NCBI GenBank assembly: GCA_903899985.1
Contig: CAIULL010000076.1
Location: 1 to 64,000, forward strand
Reading direction: 5' to 3'
Source: an uncultured Schlesneria sp.
GTDB lineage: Bacteria > Planctomycetota > Planctomycetia > Planctomycetales > Planctomycetaceae
DNA length: 64,000 nucleotides
This document shows positions 34,876 to 45,095 of the stretch, piece after piece. Position 1 is the first letter of the stretch. Each line of letters starts with the position of its first letter. The notes below the pieces were generated by a model that saw only the letters and a program-made list of their open reading frames with translations, was not told the DNA's origin and did no database searches. The position numbers and the translations under genes are program-made.

Positions 34876-36279
34876 TCAGGCAAAAATCTCTCGGACGACA
34901 TTGCCTTTCACGTCGGTCAATCGGAAATCGCGACCGGCGTACCGGTAAGTTAATGACTCATGATCAAGACCCATCAGTGCGAGTAGCGTTGCATGCAGGT
35001 CGGTCGTGTGCATACGACCTTCCACAGCATGTCTCCCGTACTCGTCAGTGGCCCCGTATGAAAAACCTTTCTTCACGCCAGCACCGGCCAACCACATCGG
35101 GTAGCCGGTAATGTTGTGATCGCGGCCGTCTTGTCCCTGCGCGGTTGGAAGACGACCGAACTCACTGCCGAATAATACCAGAGTATCTTCCAGCATTCCT
35201 CGCTGTTCAAGATCGGCAAGCAGGGCTGCCGTTGGCTGATCCGTCGCGGCACAGTTCTTGATCAGCCCCTTATGCAGGTTCGTGTGGTGATCCCATCCAG
35301 GCTGGCAGATCTCAACGAATCGGACACCCGCTTCACTCAGTCGTCGGGCCATCAAGCACTGACGGGCAAACGCACCGTCGGGACCCGGCTTGACGCCATA
35401 AGCGTCGAGTACATGTTGAGGCTCTTTCGAGATATCCAATAATTCAGGGACCTTTCCCTGCATCTTGAAGGCCAGCTCATAGGATTGAATAACCCCTTCC
35501 AGCTGATCAGGGGCACCCGGCGTTGCAGCGAGATCACGATTCATCGACTGAAGCAGATCGATCTGCCGCCGCTGCAACGACGTCGCTGTTTGTGCCTTTA
35601 AGTTCGGCAGATAACCAGTGTCATTGATCCTTGTTCCCTGGTAGTGCGCGGGCAGAAAGGCGCTGCCGTAGTTGACCGCACCGCCGAAGTTCGGCGGTGG
35701 ATTGATCGTGATATATCCAGGCAAATCCTGATTCTCGGTCCCCAATCCGTACATCAACCACGCCCCCATCGACGGACGGGTCAGTTGTGCTTGAGCGGCA
35801 CCCGTATGCAGTTGAATCACCGCTTGAGGATGCGCCGGCGTATCGGTGTGCAGACCCCGGATGAAGCATAACTTGTCCACGTGTTTAGCGACGTTCGAGT
35901 AGAGCTCGGAAACCCAGGTCCCTGTTTCCCCATATTGGGCGAACTTGAATTTCGAAGCGGTCAGCGTCCCTCCGCCGGGACCGACTTTCCCATCGTCTTC
36001 TTGAAGTTTTGCTTTATAGTCCCACGTATCCATCTGGGACGTCGCACCATCCATGTACAAAAAGATGATCCGCTTGGCTTTGACGGGAAACTGTGGTGGT
36101 TTGGGTGCAAGCGGTCGATTGGCTGCCGTTTCCTGGCTTGCTGCTGCAGTTCTTGGCGCAGTTTCTCGCAATAAACTCGCCAGAGCCAGGTAGCCAAATC
36201 CGGCGTTGGCGGCCTTCAAAGCCTGTCGTCGAGTGATCTGATTTGGGTTCAGAATCGGCAAGTCATTTTTATCGAACAT
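34876..36279 (-). CDS. DUF1501 family exported protein
   Basis: Alkaline-phosphatase-fold-like DUF1501 protein, 467 aa, abundant in planctomycetes. The N-terminus ITRRQALKAANAGFGYLALA is a Tat-type signal (RR followed by a hydrophobic stretch). The core has RIIFLYMDGATSQMDTWD, FIRGLHTD, RPSMGAWLMYGLGTEN, WDHHTNLH, LFGSEFGRLP and GRDHN, positions that resemble the metal ligands of sulfatase/phosphatase-fold proteins. It follows the PSCyt1 gene by 76 nt and is last in the operon. The molecular activity of the family is unproven; pairing with PSCyt1/DUF1553 proteins is general in this phylum. Confidence 0.9.
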   Translation of the reverse strand: MFDKNDLPILNPNQITRRQALKAANAGFGYLALASLLRETAPRTAAASQETAANRPLAPKPPQFPVKAKRIIFLYMDGATSQMDTWDYKAKLQEDDGKVGPGGGTLTASKFKFAQYGETGTWVSELYSNVAKHVDKLCFIRGLHTDTPAHPQAVIQLHTGAAQAQLTRPSMGAWLMYGLGTENQDLPGYITINPPPNFGGAVNYGSAFLPAHYQGTRINDTGYLPNLKAQTATSLQRRQIDLLQSMNRDLAATPGAPDQLEGVIQSYELAFKMQGKVPELLDISKEPQHVLDAYGVKPGPDGAFARQCLMARRLSEAGVRFVEICQPGWDHHTNLHKGLIKNCAATDQPTAALLADLEQRGMLEDTLVLFGSEFGRLPTAQGQDGRDHNITGYPMWLAGAGVKKGFSYGATDEYGRHAVEGRMHTTDLHATLLALMGLDHESLTYRYAGRDFRLTDVKGNVVREIFA

Positions 36280-36355
36280 GCGAAACTCCAGTCTATGTAT
36301 TGTTTTCTTATGTAATGAATCGAGTTGAAAATCGAAATTGGAAATTCGAACCGGT

Positions 36356-39115
36356 TTATTTCAGATAGCGAAACTCTGCGGTCCCCAGCAGCGCCTGACA
36401 GAAGCTAGTCCAGGCTGCGGTTTTCGGATCCTTTGCTTCGATCACAACTTCTTTGACGGGCACATCCGTTGGATCGATATCGTCAGGGTTTGCTGGAATC
36501 ACCGGTTGAGTCGGTGCAGCGCCTCCGGCGTTCGCCTGATTCGATCCTTGCGACGCGGCGGCCGACGCGTCTGAAGATGCATTCTGACCTGCAGCAGCAG
36601 GGACAGACGTCGTGGCAGAGGCATCAGCGACAAGAGTCGATTCCGGCTGCTTCGCTGCTACGAAGGCGTCTCGCGAGATCGCCTCGAATTCACTTAAGTA
36701 ACTATTTGCCCGGTCAATCTCAGCTGGTGTCGCAGGTCGACCGAACGCCAGTCGATAGGCAAGATTGACACGGTCATAGTCATTTTGCTCGGTGTTCTTC
36801 AGCAGTCGATCAGCGAAAGCTAACGCTTGACGTCGCACGAACGGATCATTCAACAGATACAGTGCCTGCGTTGGAACCGTTGTTGAATCGCGACTCCCTG
36901 TCACCAGGCCTTGCTCGGCGAAGTCGAAGACTTCAAGAGCTCGTGGAGTCACTCCACGAACGAGTGGCAGGAAGACGCTACGATGAACGCTTTCACTCGA
37001 TTTGTCGATCAAACCTCGCGCTTCAGGTCCATTGTTACGCATTTCGATCACTTTGAAATCCTTCGCGAGAGAAGCCTCAGGTCGCGCCAGGTTCAGCTGA
37101 CCCGATGCAGCCAAGGCTGCATCGCGTATTTCCTCTGCATCCAGTCGACGTGGGCTGTGTCTCCAGACCAGCCGATTGGCAGGATCGACAGCAAAGTTGG
37201 CGGCGGTCGATTCGGCACTCAAACGATAGGTGTGACTCAGCACCACGGTTCGTACCAGCTTCTTGACAGACCATCCCCCTTCAACAAACTGTTTCGCGAG
37301 ATAATCAAGCAATTCCGGGTGCGACGGTCGATCACCAGTTGTCCCAAAATTATCGACGGTCGTCACAATGCCTTGTTGAAACAAATGTTGCCAGATCCGG
37401 TTGACGATTACGCGCTGTGTCAGCGGATTCTTTTCACTGGTCAGCCACTGCGCTAGTTCAAGCCGTCCACTCTGGTTTGGATTGACTTTGGGCTGATCGG
37501 GAAACTCGAGCGTGCTGAGGAAACCACGAGGAACCGACGGGCCAATCTTCTCGGCTTCACCGCGTACACGTACTTCGGTATCGCCAATTTTCTTTCCTTC
37601 GCGAACGCCGTACGCAACTTTTCCTGTCACCGCCGGATCTGTCAGTGCGAACAAGTCTCTTTGAGCTTTATCCATGCGAAGTCTGAATGGTTGTTGTTTT
37701 GGTCGGCCGTTGGGACCGAGAGATAATCCCTCCGGTGTGCCACGAATCGCTTCAAATTCGGCTTTCGCCTTTTCATAAACCTCTTTGGCTGCTTCGATCT
37801 TGTCGGCGATCGTAGGGTCGGGCTTTGAATCGGTGCCGACGTGGAGAAGCATCGCCGAGTCATAGTAGTCGAGTCCGCCCCCGCCCATCTTACTTCTCAC
37901 CCCGGCGCACAAGTCGCTGCTGTGGAAAATCCCCGCGAGAGCGTAGTAATCCACGGTCGGAATGGGATCGAATTTGTGATCGTGGCAACGGGCGCAACTG
38001 GCAGTCAAACCCAGGATCGACCGGCTGACGGTATCGATCTGTTCATCGATGTTGTCCATCGTGAACCGGACTTTGAATCGCTGATTCACGTCTTTCACGC
38101 CGATCGCCAGAAAGCCGGTAGCGACCAACTGGTCAGCCTTTTCGGCTGGTGAGTTTGCTGGAAGCAAGTCCCCTGCAATCTGTTCCCGGATGAACTGGTT
38201 GTACGGCTTGTCGCTGGTGAATGATTCGATCACGTAGTCACGGTATCGCCAGGCATGCGGGAAAGGGATGTTTCTTGCCGATCCACTCGATTCACCGTAA
38301 CGAGCAACGTCGAGCCAGTGCCGACCCCATCGTTCGCCAAAGGCGGGCGACTTCAGCAACCGATCGACCACTTTTTCAAAAGCATTCGGCTGGTCATCTT
38401 CCACAAATTTCGTAATTTCATCCGGGGTGGGCGGAAGGCCGGTCAAGTCAAACGTCACGCGACGGATCAACGACAGCCTGTCAGCATCTTGAACTGGCTG
38501 CAAACCCGCTTCGTTCAATTTGGCGAGAATGAATCGATCGATCCCGTTGATCACGAACGCTTCATTGGCAACCGGCGGCGGAGCAACCTCTTTGAGGGGT
38601 TGCCACGACCAATGGGTTTTCTTCAGTTCTTCATATTCGGGTTTGCGCTGCGTAAGATCATCGGGAACTTCAACAGCGGGCCATGCGGCACCGTCAAGAA
38701 TCCATTTCTCGAGATCAGCGATTTGTTCGTCTGTGAGCGTTTTGTTTGGAGGCATCGACGGGCCTTTATGACGGACCGCCTTGATCAACAGACTTTCTTC
38801 GGGTTTTCCTGGCTTGATGCTGGGGCCGCGACCGCCCCCTTCGATCAGACCGTTCCGATCATCGACGCGAAGTCCCCCTTTACCACCGTTTTCGGCTGAG
38901 TGACAATTGATGCAATTCTCCAGCAACAATGGCCGGATCTTCTTCTCAAAGAATTCAACCTTTGCTGGGTCGCTTGGCGTGGATGGTGGGGCAGCGTACG
39001 CCGCTGACATAGAACACAGTCCCGATAAGACCACAGCGATCAGCCATCGCTTGACACTAGTCCGACCGTATTGTCGGATTGCCGATTGCCCATAACTTGA
39101 AATTGTCTGACCCAA
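36356..39115 (-). CDS. PSCyt1/DUF1549/DUF1553 cytochrome-like protein
   Basis: Large exported protein typical of planctomycetes, about 919 aa. Order of domains: signal segment (KRWLIAVVLSGLCSMSAAYA), Planctomycete cytochrome C with CINCHSAENGGKGG (CxxCH heme site), DUF1549 with DRFILAKLNEAGLQP and WGRHWLDVARYGES, a second CARCHDHKFDPI within it, then DUF1553 with QRVIVNRIWQHLF, DNFGTTGDRPSHPELLDYLA and TPRALEVFDFAEQG. An Ala/Ser/Pro-rich low-complexity insert of about 60 residues precedes the C-terminus. No ATG exists near the signal; TTG 39115 after GGGGGG is my choice, the TTG at 39244 would overlap the sulfatase. Its biological reaction is not established. Confidence 0.88.
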   Translation of the reverse strand: MGQTISSYGQSAIRQYGRTSVKRWLIAVVLSGLCSMSAAYAAPPSTPSDPAKVEFFEKKIRPLLLENCINCHSAENGGKGGLRVDDRNGLIEGGGRGPSIKPGKPEESLLIKAVRHKGPSMPPNKTLTDEQIADLEKWILDGAAWPAVEVPDDLTQRKPEYEELKKTHWSWQPLKEVAPPPVANEAFVINGIDRFILAKLNEAGLQPVQDADRLSLIRRVTFDLTGLPPTPDEITKFVEDDQPNAFEKVVDRLLKSPAFGERWGRHWLDVARYGESSGSARNIPFPHAWRYRDYVIESFTSDKPYNQFIREQIAGDLLPANSPAEKADQLVATGFLAIGVKDVNQRFKVRFTMDNIDEQIDTVSRSILGLTASCARCHDHKFDPIPTVDYYALAGIFHSSDLCAGVRSKMGGGGLDYYDSAMLLHVGTDSKPDPTIADKIEAAKEVYEKAKAEFEAIRGTPEGLSLGPNGRPKQQPFRLRMDKAQRDLFALTDPAVTGKVAYGVREGKKIGDTEVRVRGEAEKIGPSVPRGFLSTLEFPDQPKVNPNQSGRLELAQWLTSEKNPLTQRVIVNRIWQHLFQQGIVTTVDNFGTTGDRPSHPELLDYLAKQFVEGGWSVKKLVRTVVLSHTYRLSAESTAANFAVDPANRLVWRHSPRRLDAEEIRDAALAASGQLNLARPEASLAKDFKVIEMRNNGPEARGLIDKSSESVHRSVFLPLVRGVTPRALEVFDFAEQGLVTGSRDSTTVPTQALYLLNDPFVRRQALAFADRLLKNTEQNDYDRVNLAYRLAFGRPATPAEIDRANSYLSEFEAISRDAFVAAKQPESTLVADASATTSVPAAAGQNASSDASAAASQGSNQANAGGAAPTQPVIPANPDDIDPTDVPVKEVVIEAKDPKTAAWTSFCQALLGTAEFRYLK

Positions 39116-39233
39116 GATAAGCCCCCCGACTGACACGACCCAATTGATCACGGTAATTGTGTAAAGTTCATGAACGTATGACAACAATGTTGTTGCAAAA
39201 GCTTTCGTTTTCGATTCCGCAAAGTTCTCGACG

Positions 39234-40604
39234 TCATTGGGCAACAGCGTTTCCTTGCGGACCCCAAAGTGGTTTTGCCAATTGCGAATCCCATTTCGCG
39301 AATTCGGCCCTTAACTGTGTTGCAACCTCGGCCCGTTCCGTGAGCAAATCGTGCTGTTCGCCGATATCCTGTTTCAAGTCAAAAAGATGTTCTTCACCAT
39401 TTCGAAGCTTCAGCAATTTATATTGTCCCTTGCGGATGGCGTGTTGAGGTCCGAATCGCCAATAGAGCGCATCGTGCGGTGCTGTTGTGACCTCGCCCTT
39501 CAAATAGGGCAGCAAATTGACACCATCAATGACTCGGTCCTTTGGAACATCAACCCCGGCAACCGCCGAAACCGTTGCGAAAATGTCGAGCGCAATCACT
39601 GGTTCGTCATAAGATTTATCAGCAGCAATGCGACCGGGCCATCGGACAACATAGGGAACTCTGATTCCACCTTCCCAAACCGTTGCCTTCACACCATTCA
39701 ACGGTGTATTCAGGCTGGCGTTGGCCTGCGTCGGACCGCCATTGTCGCTGATGAAAAAGACCAGCGTGTTCTGTGCCACGCCAGATTTATCGAGCTGGCC
39801 AAGCACTCGACCAACCGCGTCATCCAATGACGACAGCATCGCGGCATACGAACGTCGTTTGGTGTCTGTAATGTGCTTGAATTGCTCAAGCTTGTCCGGT
39901 CGCGTATCCAAAGGAGCGTGAACGGCGTTAAAGGTCAGATACAGAAAGAACGGATTGGGAGCGTTTCGTTCGATGAATGAGACCCCTTCACGAGCAAACG
40001 CGTCCGTCAGGTATTCTGATTCGTGGATCTCTTGTCCATTTCGAAAGATGCCTGCGCTTTTCCCTTCAGGAGCTGGAAGGTAGGTGTGCGCCCCTCCCAG
40101 AAATCCAAACGATTCATCGAATCCTCGTTCATTTGGCAAAAATCGATTCGAAAATCCCAAATGCCATTTCCCGACCTGACCGGTTCGGTAACCCGCTTTC
40201 TTTAACTGGTTCGCAATCGTCGTCTCAGTCAGGGGTAAGCCAAAGTTCTCGCGAGACTCATTCTGCTGAGGACCCGGATTGAATTCATGCCCGAATCGCT
40301 GCTGATATCGCCCCGTCAGCAGACCGGCACGAGTCGGGCTGCAAACAGGACAACTGACATAACCATTGGTGCATCGGGTTCCCCCGCGAGCCAATCCGTC
40401 AAGATTCGGCGTGGGAACGTCTTTGCCTCCTTGAAATCCAAGGTCCCCATACCCCAAGTCATCGGCGACAATAACCAGAACGTTCGGACGCTTGGCGTCC
40501 TGGGCGACTGACGATGCCTGGTACCCAGCCAACACAGCGAACGCAACAGCCCAGACGATGGGTAGTCGAATTCTTTGAAACAGTACGGATTCAACAAGTG
40601 TCAT
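39234..40604 (-). CDS. Type I sulfatase (arylsulfatase family), exported
   Basis: Formylglycine-dependent sulfatase, 456 aa. It has a signal peptide (VWAVAFAVLAGYQASSVAQ), NVLVIVADDLGYGDLGFQG (metal Asp pair), the activation motif CSPTRAGLLTGR with Cys 88 as the residue converted to formylglycine, GKWHLG, and ISDNGGPTQANASLN. The length suits a complete catalytic domain plus the short C-terminal subdomain. Substrate is probably a sulfated polysaccharide, given the abundance of such enzymes in planctomycetes (inference). Third gene of the leftward operon; spacing to the upstream lipoprotein gene is 60 nt. A maturase gene is not in this window. Confidence 0.92.
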   Translation of the reverse strand: MTLVESVLFQRIRLPIVWAVAFAVLAGYQASSVAQDAKRPNVLVIVADDLGYGDLGFQGGKDVPTPNLDGLARGGTRCTNGYVSCPVCSPTRAGLLTGRYQQRFGHEFNPGPQQNESRENFGLPLTETTIANQLKKAGYRTGQVGKWHLGFSNRFLPNERGFDESFGFLGGAHTYLPAPEGKSAGIFRNGQEIHESEYLTDAFAREGVSFIERNAPNPFFLYLTFNAVHAPLDTRPDKLEQFKHITDTKRRSYAAMLSSLDDAVGRVLGQLDKSGVAQNTLVFFISDNGGPTQANASLNTPLNGVKATVWEGGIRVPYVVRWPGRIAADKSYDEPVIALDIFATVSAVAGVDVPKDRVIDGVNLLPYLKGEVTTAPHDALYWRFGPQHAIRKGQYKLLKLRNGEEHLFDLKQDIGEQHDLLTERAEVATQLRAEFAKWDSQLAKPLWGPQGNAVAQ

Positions 40605-40664
40605 GTGGCGTTTCTTATTCGATCATCATTTGGTTGAAAGACTACTTATAATCGCAATCGCCAG

Positions 40665-41135
40665 CTATTTGCTCGCGGTGCGAGTGGCACCGACCCCAGG
40701 TTGATTTGGTTTCGTATCGGGCTCCAGATCGAAATCGATTTTGTTTCGACCCGATCCCACGTCTGCCGTCAACTGACCTGGTTGCCGATATTTCTTGGGG
40801 ATTTTGACAATAGGCGTATCATCGATCAGCTTGCCACTGTCATCTGTTTCCGGTTCACGGTTGTCGATGATGACTTTGTGCGAACCCAATTCGGCACCAG
40901 CGCGTTTCTGATTGAAATACAGACGATACTCACCATTGTCGTCCGTTCCCCCGTATGACGGTGATCCTCCTTCTTCGGGAATGAAGGTGACACTCAAGCC
41001 GGGAACCGGTTCACCGTCCAAAGTGACTTTTCCGGTCACGGTTCCCAACGGGGGGCCGCCACGGCTTCCACAGCCTGAACTGAAGCTTACAGTGACAATA
41101 CTGGCCATAATTAAGAACAGCGATGATCGAGACAT
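40665..41135 (-). CDS. Transthyretin-like/carboxypeptidase-regulatory-like lipoprotein
   Basis: The 156-aa product starts MSRSSLFLIMASIVTVSFSS with lipobox-like SSGC, so it is a lipoprotein. The single beta-sandwich domain reads GTVTGKVTLDGEPVPGLSVTF, GGTDDNGEYRLYF, GSHKVIID, the pattern of planctomycete TTR-52/Cna-B-like proteins. It typically sits beside DUF1559 prepilins, as here (42 nt downstream of one). Upstream ATG 41159 and TTG 41168 are possible but would put polar residues before the signal peptide. Role unknown, probably surface adhesion or matrix. Confidence 0.8.
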   Translation of the reverse strand: MSRSSLFLIMASIVTVSFSSGCGSRGGPPLGTVTGKVTLDGEPVPGLSVTFIPEEGGSPSYGGTDDNGEYRLYFNQKRAGAELGSHKVIIDNREPETDDSGKLIDDTPIVKIPKKYRQPGQLTADVGSGRNKIDFDLEPDTKPNQPGVGATRTASK

Positions 41136-41177
41136 GATTGAATTCCAATCTGGAGTCATAAGTATCAATTGAATTTG

Positions 41178-42236
41178 TTAGAAGTCGCCGAGGATCTGGC
41201 CATCGTTAATGGCAGAGAGCTGCTGGTACGTTCCATACGGACCATTGAGATTCGATGGGCTGGCGACAAAGTTCGTATCGGTGTGATTAATGTTATCGCT
41301 GATGAATTTCACGGAACCATCTCCCATCAGGAAATTCGCCCCACCCACGTGATTACTGTGGAATGAGCGTTCCAGATTCGCTGTCGCCAGCAGGGGACCG
41401 TTCAGTTTGTGGCGAGTCCAGCGAAGATGATTGTGCACTCCGTTGTTGTTGACACCGTTGTTATCGCACTTGGGACCGCCGCCGGTTGTCACGTGACCGT
41501 AAATATACTGCCGGTCGGAACCGAACGCGGTGTTCGTCACGTCAAGTCCATTCGGGATATATCGAACTTCGCCAACTGCAAACACGTTCGATGATCCGTC
41601 GGTAATATCTCGAAAACTGATAGCGCTATTGACCCTGAACAGGCCAATATTACGTACTTCCGGAACGGGGACCGTACCATTTGCCACACAGGGAGTCCCA
41701 TCGTAGGGACCGGCTGACCCCTGGTAACTTGAGAGCGCGGTCGCATTTGATCCCTTACCAGCCGCAGCACTTCCTGGATTATTTGGAGCGGCGGCAGGCC
41801 TCACATCGCAGGGACATGTGAAGGCTGAAAGTGGAGTCGCAACGAGCGCCTGATTTCCGGTGGGGGCTGCACCACATGTCACGCAGATATAAGGATTCGT
41901 GTTGAAGTTGAATTGATTAAATAACGCGGCCTGATCCAGATAAGGGAGGATGGCGACGCCCCAAGCCCAACCATCACCGGTGATCTCCGTATTTCCCCAC
42001 ACGGTGTCGCTGAGTCCCATCGGAAACACCAGGTTGGTGTCGTGGTAGTTATGCAGAGCCAGGCCGAGTTGCTTCAAGTTATTTCGGCACTGGGTCCTGC
42101 GAGCTGCTTCACGAGCTTGCTGAACTGCTGGCAAAAGCAGTGCAATCAGAACTGCGATAATGGCGATCACGACCAGCAATTCGATCAACGTAAAACCATG
42201 TTGCGGACGACGGGAGCGGGGTTCAATTCGATTCAT
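41178..42236 (-). CDS. DUF1559 prepilin-like protein
   Basis: The 352-aa protein has a type IV prepilin/pseudopilin leader [20 protein letters not shown] with Glu at +5, then a long helix ([20 protein letters not shown]) and the DUF1559 domain with [28 protein letters not shown] and [21 protein letters not shown] (the H-x9-DG motif). ATG 42236 has TAGGA before it; the open frame runs to 42344 but that part is not leader-like. First gene of the five-gene leftward unit. Cleavage by a PilD-type peptidase is expected; function in the family is unproven. Confidence 0.9.
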   Translation of the reverse strand: MNRIEPRSRRPQHGFTLIELLVVIAIIAVLIALLLPAVQQAREAARRTQCRNNLKQLGLALHNYHDTNLVFPMGLSDTVWGNTEITGDGWAWGVAILPYLDQAALFNQFNFNTNPYICVTCGAAPTGNQALVATPLSAFTCPCDVRPAAAPNNPGSAAAGKGSNATALSSYQGSAGPYDGTPCVANGTVPVPEVRNIGLFRVNSAISFRDITDGSSNVFAVGEVRYIPNGLDVTNTAFGSDRQYIYGHVTTGGGPKCDNNGVNNNGVHNHLRWTRHKLNGPLLATANLERSFHSNHVGGANFLMGDGSVKFISDNINHTDTNFVASPSNLNGPYGTYQQLSAINDGQILGDF

Positions 42237-43093
42237 TTTCGATCCTAAATTGTTGAGAAAGCAGCTCCAAATTGGGGAGCATCCAACCACAATGGGATTT
42301 TTCGGCAGCAACGATTTGCGGCATCCGTGCGAGTCAACAATCAAGTGCTCGCTCGCGTAAGATCTTGCCGGTATTCGGTCTGCCGAATGGAAAACCAGGC
42401 AGGGGCAATCTGGCAGGGGGCAGACTGGGGATTCGAGAAATCTGGCACCACGACTTCATGCGGTGCTGAAAAACATGATGAACGCCGCTAAACGCCGCTC
42501 AACAAATGCCAAACGAACCCAAGTCCAAGGGGGGCGGCTTCAACACGTGGAATTTGAAGCAGACATATTAACTTCCAGGGCCTGCGCATCCGCCTCCGGC
42601 TTTTGCCGGTCAGCTTCGCATTGTGTTTGACGGTTGGTGGACCTGAGGTCTCATCCAAATGTATCACCAAACTGGTTGTGTTTTATATACTCGGCAAATG
42701 TGGGCCGTTTGTCAATAACATCTTGGAAAATGGCCGAAAAATTCCGCTTTTTGGGATTTCAGGATTGAAAATCTTAAAAATACCATACCGAATTGGTGAT
42801 TAACGTACTTGTTCAGGCCGAAACCCGCTCGAGTGGTCTGATCGATCTTCATGCGAGAACAACGTCGGAAAATCCGGGGTTGAGCGTGCGATATCCTCAG
42901 AGATCCGCTGAAGTGATCGCCGGATTATCCTTCCTTAGCCCGACACCCCCGCGACGGACTTTCTTAATGCTCCCTCGCGTGCGCGTCGGACTGACGTTTC
43001 ACGGGGTTCCATGCGAGATTGGATTAAATTTTGATGCTAAAACGTTTTCCATGAAACGTTGGCAAATACACCAAAAATCCTGGCGACCGACAT
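42237..43093. other. Intergenic region upstream of the prepilin-sulfatase operon
   Basis: 857 bp between two leftward genes. Short frames have no family features, and local A+T is higher at 42660-42800. The stretch should contain the promoter of the operon starting at 42236. No known repeat family of this window occurs here. A short hairpin GAAAACGTTTTC-like (43039-43051) is visible but has no T-run. Confidence 0.5.
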
Positions 43094-44302
43094 TCACCGG
43101 ACGAACTTGTAAAGATTCTCGTCCGTTCGCAAATACATCGCACCGTCGGAGAAGGCGGGTGTCGCAAATGTCCGGCCGGGGACTTCATTCGTACCCAGGA
43201 CTTCAAATTCCCGTCCCAGCTTGACCCATGTTGCCAAACCGGTTTCATTCAGAAACAGAACCCGGCCATTCGCATAGACCGGCGACGCCGAAAAGTTACC
43301 ACCAAGTCGTTCCATCCAGTGACGATCACCCGTCTTCGCGTCGACGCACGAGGCAACTCCTCCATCAGACACGAAATACAGCTCATCCCCCACCAGCAGC
43401 GGAGATGGCGTACTGGGTGCCCCGCGTTTCGTTCGCCAGGCAACATGAGAATCAGTCACGTCCCCCTTACCGCCAAGTTTGATGGCAATCAGTTCGGGAT
43501 GGTCATAGTCATGGTTGTAAATCACCAGACCATGACCGAGCGTCGGTTGCGGCACCACAGACCAGCCCGGTGCCATCACTTTCCAGAGTTCCGCACCATC
43601 ATTCAGATCATAAGCAGCAAAGTGATCCGGGCCCGGTGCCATCACTTGAGCCTTACCATCCACCATCGCCACCGTCGCGGTCACGAATGAGTGGCTAATT
43701 CGAGCCTCAACCGACCGCGGACGCTTCCACGCGACCTTTCCCGTCTCGGCATCAACGGCGGCGACATAGGGATTCTTGCTCCCGTCGCAAACGACCACCA
43801 GCTTGCCGTCATGCAGAACGGGCGAACCGCCGTTGCCATGCATCGGCGGGTATTCCAGTTCCGTATTCAGCCACTCCACAGTTCCATCGGCAGCCGCCAG
43901 CCGAGCCATCCCCTGTGCACCAAAATGAACGTAAACTTTTCCGTTTTTCACAATCGGTGTCGGACTGGCATGACTGTTTTTCGCATGGATTGACGGAGCC
44001 TTCTCGATGGCACGAACTTCCCGATCCCAGGCGATTTTTCCCGTCCTGGCATCCACAGCCAGCGCGCGGAGGGAAAGCCCTGCGCCCTGCGGCACCGCCG
44101 TCGTCAGAAACACCCGGCCATCCACGATCGCCGGAGACGACCACCCCAATCCGGGAATCGGAGTCTTCCACGCCACGCTTTCGGTATCCGACCAGACCAG
44201 CGGCGTTGCCGGGCCAGCAGCGTGACCATCCGAATTCGGACCACGGAACTGAGGCCATTCGCCAGTACAAATCACGCAAGCGGTCAAAATTTCGATCAAC
44301 AT
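43094..44302 (-). CDS. Exported PQQ-like beta-propeller protein
   Basis: The 402-aa protein starts with a short hydrophobic leader (MLIEILTACVICTGEW) followed at once by WPQFRGPNSDG, the usual mature start of this planctomycete family. Propeller blades repeat the PQQ pattern: ALAVDARTGKIAWDREV, RLAAADGTVEWLN, VAAVDAETGKVAWKR, AAYDLNDGAELWKV, SCVDAKTGDRHWMERL. No quinoprotein dehydrogenase active-site motifs are present, so it is a binding or scaffold propeller, not a dehydrogenase. Stands alone on the minus strand. Confidence 0.85.
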   Translation of the reverse strand: MLIEILTACVICTGEWPQFRGPNSDGHAAGPATPLVWSDTESVAWKTPIPGLGWSSPAIVDGRVFLTTAVPQGAGLSLRALAVDARTGKIAWDREVRAIEKAPSIHAKNSHASPTPIVKNGKVYVHFGAQGMARLAAADGTVEWLNTELEYPPMHGNGGSPVLHDGKLVVVCDGSKNPYVAAVDAETGKVAWKRPRSVEARISHSFVTATVAMVDGKAQVMAPGPDHFAAYDLNDGAELWKVMAPGWSVVPQPTLGHGLVIYNHDYDHPELIAIKLGGKGDVTDSHVAWRTKRGAPSTPSPLLVGDELYFVSDGGVASCVDAKTGDRHWMERLGGNFSASPVYANGRVLFLNETGLATWVKLGREFEVLGTNEVPGRTFATPAFSDGAMYLRTDENLYKFVR

Positions 44303-44438
44303 CGGCGGGATACCTCACTGGCGGGAACAGGGTCTGTTGTCGAGCTGCTTACAAGGTCATTTTGTTTTGACCGTTGGAAGGAGATTTCATCAATTTAATA
44401 TTGCGGACCTCAATGGGATAGCGTGCGGACAACACAAA

Positions 44439-44663
44439 TCAATTCGCCGGCTTTCCCAGCGTTTCCAACAGGCCAATCGCGGACCAGGCGGTTCCCCAGT
44501 AGTGGTAGATTTCCTTGGGGAGCGACGCGACCAGGCCATCAACCGTCTTGTCAGCCGAAGCCCGGAAATATCCCCGCAATTCACCAGAACCGCGTCCTCC
44601 AGAGACAAACAATCCAACCAATCCCAGAACCGCCAACAATGTACCCCACACGAATTTTTTCAT
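44439..44663 (-). CDS. Short chimeric ORF: small membrane-anchored N-terminus joined to a squalene-cyclase-like tail
   Basis: The 74-aa frame has an N-terminal anchor (MKKFVWGTLLAVLGLVGLFV) and about 25 polar residues (GELRGYFRASADKTVDGLV), then KEIYHYWGTAWSAIGLLETL plus GKPAN, nearly the same as the last 24 residues of the protein encoded at 45992-47233. The DNA match covers about 65 bp (44449-44512 against 46000-46062). So the 3' end was copied onto another gene or the gene between was lost by recombination. Start ATG 44663; the ribosome site is weak. Probably a remnant, but it could be expressed. Confidence 0.5.
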   Translation of the reverse strand: MKKFVWGTLLAVLGLVGLFVSGGRGSGELRGYFRASADKTVDGLVASLPKEIYHYWGTAWSAIGLLETLGKPAN

Positions 44664-45095
44664 AATGAAAATTCCCAACCGGTAAACTCGTTTCGAAGAA
44701 GCAACACATCGTTGCTGCTGTCCTGCAAACAGAACGAACGAGATTTCCGTTTTCCGATTGGCTTACAGAAAAAAATCGCAGATTTATTGAGCAGAGGCAT
44801 CTGTGTTTAATGTAAGCTGTTGCTTATTCAGCACTTGCGCGTTGAGTCTGCCCTCTTCTTTTTCAGGAAAATCGGGGGATTTGGCTTTCTAGGCCCCAAG
44901 TAACAGTTGTCAAAACTTGGGGTGACAGAAGAGAATTTTCGGCGGGGTGGGCTTTTCGACCAATTGTTGAATCTTCCGGGACGAGCGGGGGCATGGTCGA
45001 TGGACGTGATCAAACAATCATTAGCGGACGAAGCCGCCAGGGAGGGGGCAGAAGACCTGAGTCGTAGGTCGATGATCATTCCCAGGTTTCAATGA
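44664..45095. other. Gap with a possible gene remnant
   Basis: The plus strand carries a 62-codon open frame at 44907-45095 (from TTG; contains NFRRGGLFDQLLNLPGRAG and DEAAREGAEDLSRRSM) whose composition looks protein-like, and which ends where the family B repeat array begins. I do not recognise it; it could be the 3' end of a lost gene. Nothing else is supported here. Confidence 0.3.

Noticed and set aside
39116-39244. Longer start (TTG 39244) for the PSCyt1 protein
   Set aside because: It would add about 43 residues before the signal segment and overlap the sulfatase end; the TTG at 39115 with GGGGGG upstream fits an exported protein better.
44907-45095. Plus-strand 62-codon frame as a real gene
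   Set aside because: No ATG start, no recognised domain and direct abutment to the repeat array; kept only as a possible remnant.
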